Below are positions 58,601 to 64,000 of a stretch of DNA of 64,000 nucleotides, piece after piece. Both the position numbers and the translations under genes were made by a program. The notes below the pieces were generated by a model. The model had not been told where the DNA came from, did no database searches, and saw nothing but the letters and a program-made list of their open reading frames with translations. This DNA comes from Parapristionchus giblindavisi (lineage: Eukaryota; Nematoda; Chromadorea; Rhabditida; Diplogasteridae), in assembly GCA_943737045.1 (NCBI GenBank), contig CALSFV010000305.1, positions 311,501 to 375,500 on the forward strand, read 5' to 3'. The stretch's first letter is position 1. Each line of letters starts with the position of its first letter.

Positions 58601-61600
58601 GATAAGAAACAATTGGCTGAAGCCTTGACGGATCATGGTCTTCCTACTGGATTCGGAAGGGATTCATGTCGATCTAGCTCTTCTAAGGTACTGTAAGCCA
58701 GGCTTGGGATTTAACGTTAACGGTTTCAACGGATTTAACGGATTTAACGGTGTTCATCCGTTAAATTAATTTTCAACGGAATCCGTTAAAATTTTTCCGT
58801 TAAATCCGTTAAAAATAAATTTAGTATTTTGAAGTAAAAAAGGTAGAAAATATGCTATTTTAATATGGTTTAGGCTTTTAAAATATATTTTCCGAGTACT
58901 CTGTTCTTCTCACAATAGCGTTATACAAGTACGATATCCGAATAGATTTTCGAAAACATTTCACTTTCGTCACCGGTTCTTCTTCTTTAGTTTTCGCATT
59001 TTTTGCGTAATGCTTTATAATGACTATTTTATTTTGTTTTCGGAAATGTACTGTTACTACTTCTAATATTGATTGATAAAAATGGTTAAATATCGAAATT
59101 AGCCGATATACACCATTTTTTTTGAAAATTTAACGGATTTAACGGAATTTAACGGAATTTGAAACCGTTAATTTAACGATTTAACGGATCCGTTAAATTT
59201 TGATTTAACGCCCAACCCTGCTGTAAGCTTGGTCATTAGACAAAGTAGATGATTTCACGTTTCGGATATCATATAAGAATCGAAAAATCTCTCTATGCTT
59301 AAAGACAATTGGTGAGGGTTGAGACGTAGAGGGAAAGAATGATTTCTGACTTTGAACCTTTGATTTCAGATCCAGAGACTGAATTGGACGGTTTATGATG
59401 ACAAAAGGATGGTGATAAGTCGTCAAAGTAGATGTGATAAGACCGGAAATATGAAGGATACGGTAGATGAGAAGATGAAGGATACGGTAGATGAGGAGAT
59501 GAAGGATACGGTAGATGAGGAGATGAAGGATACGGTAGATGAGGAGATGAAGGATACGGTAGATGAGAAGATGAAGGATACGGTAGATGAGGAGATGAAG
59601 GATACGGTAGATGAGAAGATGAAGGATACGGTAGATGAGAAGATGAAGGATACAGTAGATGAGGAGATGAAGGATACGGTAGATGAGGAGATGAAGGATA
59701 TGAGAGGAGTAAAGACGAGTAGGGTATATCAGGAGAGGCGAGATACGGTAGCAGGACATCTACATGGTATGTTACATGAAAAGAAGAAGGATATAATGGA
59801 TGAGAAGAAGAATACAGTAGATGATGAGGATAAATATACCGTAGTAAGAAAAGATGCGGTAGATGAGAAGAAGGAAGATATGATAGTTGGATGTCCTGAA
59901 GATACGGTAGATGACGGTAACTGTTGCATTGATGAAGAGGAGAAAGAAGTAGTGGATACTAGACTGATCTACAATACTACTCGGGTAAGTCATCGTTTTA
60001 GATGTAGCGGCCGAATCACCGCATCATTAGCTAACCTATATTTATAAAAATTACATTTAAAGTGCATGCGTGTACGTGTACATCTATTTAATTTAATTTG
60101 AGACTTATATGAGACCGTTTGCGTAAGAATCGACTAAAATCAGTGAACTCTGGCACAGTCAAAAAATCAAATTTTGGGGATAGGGGTTCTCAAGGGTGCT
60201 GATGACGATGATCATGTTCATTTTGCACCTAAAGCCACCGTTGAGGCCAGACGACGTCGCGTTGAAATCGCGTTTTTCCTTGTTTCTCGTCACCCAATGG
60301 GCTAAATTTTTCAGACTACGCCCCCAAGGGCAGAATTTTATGACTATCACGCCTATTTTTTTCTAATTCATTTTTCATGAAAAAGTGTCTGAAATTTTCA
60401 AAAATTGATTTTCTCTCAACGGCAAAAGCGCGTTTTGCGAGATACATAGATCGGACCGGAATGGTTTCGGTCCCCATAGAAAAAATTTCAGGCAAGAGAC
60501 TTTCGAGAAAATCGACTTTTAGTGGAGTCATTTTGGCGTTGAAGTGGAGGCAAGAAGCGAGAGAGTGTGGTATCGTGAGAGAGCAGAGAAGGTTGAAGGG
60601 AAGGCAATCCCGCCCCCCTTCCTATCCATGTTGGTCCCCTTACCTGCCTCTCTGCTCTCTCGCCTCTTGCCTCCACTTAAACGGCAAAATGACTCCACTA
60701 AAAGTTGATTTCCTCGAAAGTCTCGGGCTCAAATTGGCCGAAATTTTTTATATAGGGTCTTGAATCCATTCCGATCCCACCTATATTTCTCACAAAACGC
60801 ACTTTTGCCGTTGAGAGAAAATCAATTTTTGAAAATTTTAGAAACTTTCGTCAAAAATGAATTAGACAGGCGTGATCGTCATAAAGTTCTGCCCTTGGGG
60901 GCAGAGTCTGAAAATTTTAGCACCATAGGGTGACGAGAACCCGACGTCGTCTGGCCTCTACGGTGGCTCTAGGTGCAAAATTAACATGACCATCGTCATC
61001 AGCACCCTTGAGAACCCCAATCTCCAAAATTTTATTTTTGGCTGTGCCACTTAGCCGATTCTTACACAAACACGAGCTTATGTATATGATCAGTCTTCTT
61101 GTTTGCATACACAAAATGCAAATTGTATATTTATATATTTTTATTAATAATAAAACCAGTTTATATTAAGATCTTGACCGACCACAAGGAGTGCTTCATC
61201 GATTCTCATTGTCATCTGGACTTTATCTACGATCGAGTAAGTAGTCTTGAAGTTTGAAATGATTTTTTCTTCTAAATGTTCTAAATTTTCCAATTTTTTA
61301 AAATTTAGTGTATGCAAACTTAAACTTGTACATCTATTGATATTATTTATTTAATTAATTTTTGAACGAGAGCCACTAACTAACTTCTCAATATGATCAT
61401 TGAAGGAGCGCGTAGGGGACATTAATACTCCTAAATCTTTAGCAATAGCAGAATAATTAAGAAAGGTGTTATTAAATGTATATCGAATACGTTGAGAGAG
61501 TACCCAAGCTAACTGCCGAGCACTTCGATTCATGTAGAGGTAAATTCCATTAGCTAGACCACTTGCACACGTAATCAAGAGCCAGCTGTATATTACTAGA

Positions 61601-64000
61601 GTATTTTGGAACCTCAGGTGTTGCGTACTGTAGTCAAACGGCTGCCTAATTTTATAAATATGTAATAATTATATTTCAGTACCATTTCGACTACAAAGAT
61701 ATGGATGATCTGTGGAGGCAGCTGTCATCCTCCGTACCCAAATCATTCCTCGGCTGCATTGCCAACTTTGTCCGTCCTGGAGCCTTTATGAACGGCAAGG
61801 GCAAGTATATGAGATGGATCAGGGATGCTGTTAAGGTACGTTAGATTACGGTACGCTGAGTAGGGTAGATTACGGAACGATGTAAGGTACGGTAGATTAC
61901 GGTACGCTGAATACGGTAAATTACGGTACGATGTATGGTACGGTAGATTACGGTAAGGTGTAAGGTACGGTAGATCACGGTACGCTGACTATCGCAGAAT
62001 GCATGACATTGGTATTGTATAGTGCAATTAGCATAGGCTCCGTGTTTTGCGAAAACAGGTTAGTTGAACAATATGAGCCCGTTTGCGTAAGAGTCGGACA
62101 ATCAGCAACAGGATCCCGTACAGCAAAAAAAAAGTTTTGAGATAATAACATTTTTGGGTACCTGTCGATATGTTAGAATAATAGGCAATCCCTGGTGGTA
62201 TGCAAATTTTTTTTTGAGCTCGGTATGGAGCTCCAAAGATGGCCCTTTTTCAGAGTTTTTCGATTATAGCTGGAGATCCGTTGAAGGAAACAGAAAAGTC
62301 ACAAGAGCAACCCTTGCTCAATTTGTATGAGGATCATAATGATGATTAGGGTAATATAAAAAAGACGTGTTAGTCGAGAGATACAAATATTATTTTAATT
62401 CAACCAAAAATGTAAGAGTGGAGACGAATAGGCCGTGTGGATGCGGTCATGATAGACTTGCAAAAAAAATTGATGTGAGAAAAAACCTCCCGCAAAGCAA
62501 GTTATGATTTATTTTTTGTGGGGGTAGATTTAAAAATTCGAGAGGTCTCCACACAACAAATCCCAATGGGTTCGTCTGCATTCACTTTTGGCTGTCATGG
62601 GTTCGATCCCCCTTGCACACTTGCGGATAAAATAAAGTGTGTTCTATTTACCGATTTCCTAATCACAGTAAAACATGTCAATCTTTCTACGGCAACAAAT
62701 TCAGCAAAAGAAATGTGCCGCAAGGGGGATCGAACCCATGACAGCCAAAAGTGAATGCGGACACCTTATCCACTACACTACACAGGCCGCTGATGAGATG
62801 TTTGATAGATGAGTTAACGAACCCATTGGGATTTGTTGTGTGGAGACCTCGCGAATTTTTAAATCGACCCCCACAAAAATAAATCATATCTTGCTTTGCG
62901 GGAGGTTTTTTCTCACATCAATTTTTTTGCAAGTCTATCATGACCGCATCCACACGCCCTATTCGTCTCCGCTCTCTTTTTGACAAATTCGGCTGGAAAT
63001 TTCTCAATTTTTTCGAGGCAAGGCTATGCGCAAGGCCCCGATGGGAAGGCAAGGCTGAACGCAAAAAAATTTCGCTTTCACACTCCTACCTATGATTCTG
63101 GGATTGCGAGCCCGCAATCCCCCTCCCCCTCACTACGAGAAAAAAGTCAAGGAGGAGGGGGGGGGCGATCGATTCGGCAACGATCGTTTCGGCAACGGAT
63201 CATAAATCGGTTGGGAGATGGCCTATGGCAACAAAAGTTGTACCATTGTTATCAGTAGGGGTGTACGGTATTGTGCTACCGTAACCGTCGGGAATCGTGA
63301 ACTGATTTTTTTTCAGTGGACCCGTGACCCGGGGTTCATGGTTGAAAATTACCGAAGTCGAAAAATTCATGATGGTCCGAGACCATATACTATATGCCTG
63401 CATATCAACAGTCATCTAACTTTTATTTTCATGGATACCGTAACCCGATCTACCATAATCTGGCTACCGTACTCTTCAATATTATATCGAAATTCAAGAC
63501 AAATCCCGGTTTGATTACGGTAGTTCGGGTTACGGTATCCATAAAAATAAAAGTTAGCTGACTGTTGATATGCAGGCATATAGTATTTGGTCTCGGACCA
63601 TCATGAATTTTTCGACTTCGGTAATTTTCGACCATGAACCCCGGGTCATGGGTCCACTGAAAAAAAATCAGTTCACGATTCCCGACGGTTACGGTAGCAC
63701 AATACCGTACACCCCTACTGATAACAATGGTACAACTTTTGTTGCCATAGGCCATCTCCCAACCTATTTATGATCCGTTGCCGAAACGATCGTTGCCGAA
63801 TCGATCGCCCCCCAGGAGGAGAGGGGAGCTATCATTGCCGGAGGGCATAGGTCGAAAACTACGTTACAAATTACGAAGCCTGGCTGCGTTTTGAGCCGAA
63901 AAATCGAAAAACCTGACCGCATTTTGAAAATGTCACATTTTTTTTGAATGTGTGACCTATACGGCCAGCAATCCGAATAGCCAACTCTACCCACTCGGCT
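52603..64000 (+). CDS. TATDN2-like TatD-family nuclease, N-terminal part (runs off window)
   Basis: Metal-dependent DNase of the TatD family, incomplete. Exons: 52603-52651, 53553-53603, 53650-53699, 53874-53933, 54022-54091, 54226-54312, 54362-54412, 54784-54870, 54916-55007, 55145-55192, 55370-55415, 55525-55815, 56660-56701, 56764-56835, 58602-58687, 59370-59984, 61171-61236, 61680-61835; 673 residues so far, all phases consistent. Residues 1-599 are hydrophilic and look disordered, with Asn/Lys-, Pro/Tyr/Gln- and acidic-rich parts and ten copies of an MKDTVDE(E/K) repeat (422-501). The nuclease begins FIDSHCHLDFIYDR with the metal-binding HxH at H612/H614, then a YHFDYKDMDDLWRQLSSS...GCIANFVRP stretch like TATDN2. 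No further exon was recognised before 64000. The intron after 53933 uses GC instead of GT. The early small exons are the least certain. Confidence 0.72.
56070..56245. repeat. Dispersed aggcaaggctatgcgcaa repeat, copy 1
   Basis: Contains gaggcaaggctatgcgcaagg, ggcaaggct.tgcgcaaaaa and ttcacac..cctacctatga blocks, shared with 62985-63105. In the intron after exon 12 of the TatD-like gene, next to an 18-G run (55978-55996). Confidence 0.6.
57152..58313. mobile_element. Foldback element with ~460 bp arms
   Basis: The arms begin cttggcacttggccaaaaag and the inverse ctttttggccaagtgccaag. Mirrored blocks include gaaccgatcgggcccaaatc, accgtgagacccag and ttgcctatcggtgagggtc. The loop is about 57618-57837. 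It is in the intron between exons 14 and 15 of the TatD-like gene and has no coding capacity. Confidence 0.87.
58699..59220. mobile_element. hAT-like non-autonomous element (aacggatttaacgg)
   Basis: 522 bp with ends caggcttggg and cccaaccctg, and a perfect 8 bp duplication ctgtaagc (58691-58698, 59221-59228). The sub-terminal regions are arrays of aacggatttaacgg. It starts only 11 bp past the donor of exon 15 of the TatD-like gene (exon end 58687). A degraded relative is at 11398-11725. Confidence 0.9.
59451..59690 (+). repeat. Coding minisatellite, ten 24 bp units
   Basis: Ten consecutive units of atgaaggatacggtagatga(g)(g/a)ag encode MKDTVDE(E/K). A degenerate continuation runs to about 59900 (KKDIMDEKKNTVDDE...). 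It lies wholly inside exon 16 of the TatD-like gene and keeps the frame. Confidence 0.92.
60003..60100. repeat. Dispersed repeat, agcggccgaaacaccat family, copy 3
   Basis: agcggccgaatcaccg...cattagctaacc...atttaaagtgcatgcgtg...tgtacatctattta, same order as 6625-6740. Immediately left of the foldback at 60111. Confidence 0.6.
60111..61077. mobile_element. Foldback element, CCGTTTGYGTAAGARTCG family
   Basis: The ends gagaccgtttgcgtaagaat and the inverse attcttacacaaacacgagc bound 967 bp. Arms of roughly 430 bp mirror blocks such as gttctcaagggtgctgatgacg, ctctcaacggcaaaagcgcg and aaatgactccactaaaag. It is in the intron before the TatD HxH exon. The frames inside are arm products. Confidence 0.83.
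61305..61578 (-). pseudogene. Decayed LINE reverse transcriptase fragment
   Basis: The minus strand reads ...RIRYTFNNTF, YSAIAKDLGVLMSPTRSFNDHIEKLV, matching the KDLG(I/V)...FNDHI region downstream of FADD in the LINE ORF2 at 37908-40694 (KDLGIHMTPNLKFNDHI). It is followed by about 45 bp (61350 down to 61305) resembling the agcggccg repeat family's other end. A short dead CR1/jockey-type fragment. Confidence 0.65.
61836..61985. repeat. TACGGTAGATTACGGTACG tandem satellite
   Basis: Four or so imperfect units of roughly 38 bp (ggtacggtagattacggtacg, then ctga or atgta) begin right at the splice donor of the last recognised TatD exon. Confidence 0.8.
62071..62170. repeat. Solo end of the CCGTTTGYGTAAGARTCG foldback family
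   Basis: tatgagcccgtttgcgtaagagtcgg followed by sequence without a mirrored arm nearby; a fragment of the family at 20597 and 60111. Confidence 0.55.
62417..62975. mobile_element. Foldback element carrying a tRNA-like sequence
   Basis: The arms start gagtggagacgaataggc(c/g) and the inverse. Mirrored blocks are gcggtcatgatagacttgca, ctcccgcaaagcaag and gtctccacacaacaaatccc. The tRNA-like region on the minus strand (62712-62790) has a tagtgtagtggataagg A box and a ggttcgatccc B box; part of it also lies in the left arm (62570-62605). Acceptor and anticodon stems do not fold well, so this is a tRNA-derived segment and not a tRNA gene. Confidence 0.72.
62985..63105. repeat. Dispersed aggcaaggctatgcgcaa repeat, copy 2
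   Basis: Same word order as 56070-56245 (cgaggcaaggctatgcgcaagg, gcaaggctgaacgcaaaaa, cctacctatgattctggg). Confidence 0.6.
63160..63813. mobile_element. Foldback element, GGGGCGATCGATTCGGCAACG
   Basis: Arms of about 290 bp begin ggggcgatcgattcggcaac and the inverse gttgccgaatcgatcgcccc. Mirrored blocks include gagatggcctatggcaac and tgatggtccgagaccatat. The loop, near 63470-63520, carries taccgta words. Mirrored frames (for example MAYGNKSCTIVISRGVRYC on both strands) are arm products. Confidence 0.83.
63848..63962. mobile_element. CATAGGTCGAA family MITE, short copy
   Basis: cataggtcgaaaactacgttac...cgaaaaacctgaccgcattttga...gtgtgacctata; inverted ends retained, interior shorter than other copies. 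Confidence 0.65.

Noticed and set aside
59451..59690. Possible CRISPR-like array
   Set aside because: Units are contiguous with no spacers, keep a reading frame and lie in a spliced eukaryotic gene.
59205..59759. 184-residue minus-strand frame of LLIYRILH repeats
   Set aside because: It is the complement of the in-frame coding minisatellite of the TatD-like gene; periodic 24 bp units without stops open several frames at once.
62712..62790. Functional tRNA gene (minus strand)
   Set aside because: A and B boxes look right but stems mismatch and the segment is part of a foldback arm.
63200..63755. Pair of ~100-residue frames starting MAYGNKSCTIVISRG on opposite strands
   Set aside because: They are the two arms of one foldback element.

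Overview
This is 64 kb of eukaryotic DNA, almost certainly nematode. Genes are split into 15-18 short exons, introns end in TTTCAG-type acceptors, and TACGGTAG/CTACCGTAA words recur between and inside genes. Runs of GATCTTTGATCTTT in introns suggest a diplogastrid (Pristionchus-like) worm, but that placement is an impression, not a proof.

Left half (about 3-34 kb): three head-to-tail (+) genes for GLUT/SLC2-like sugar-type transporters of the major facilitator superfamily. I call them A (2982-7048), B (12531-17081) and C (21876-34365). All exon boundaries were rebuilt by hand. The same intron positions and phases recur in all three, giving proteins of about 489, 525 and 493 residues. Gene B has an extra N-terminal cytoplasmic exon. 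Two exons are nearly identical between copies, which points to gene conversion.

Middle (32.7-50.1 kb): a recent tandem duplication across the convergent junction between the 3' end of transporter C (+) and the 3' end of a U2 snRNP A' gene (-). The outcome is reciprocal. Copy 1 keeps the intact end of transporter C and a broken tail of U2A'. Copy 2 keeps the intact U2A' (46035-51906, 271 residues) and a headless, stop-less transporter tail. After the duplication, a 4.1 kb CR1/jockey-like LINE with two long ORFs landed in copy 1, and a 667 bp hAT-type element landed in copy 2. Each copy supplies the empty site for the other's insertion. Both lie inside an older mariner-type element present in both copies.

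Right (52.6-64 kb): a divergently transcribed (+) gene whose long disordered N-terminal part (with a ten-unit 8-residue repeat) leads into a TatD-type metal-dependent nuclease start (TATDN2-like). It runs off the right edge of the window.

Introns and intergenic DNA are packed with non-autonomous elements: TTAA-flanked MITEs, TA-flanked foldback elements with arms up to about 640 bp, hAT-like elements with 8 bp target duplications, a mariner deletion derivative and LINE fragments, many nested. Exons are spared. No rRNA genes, CRISPR arrays or convincing functional tRNA genes were found.
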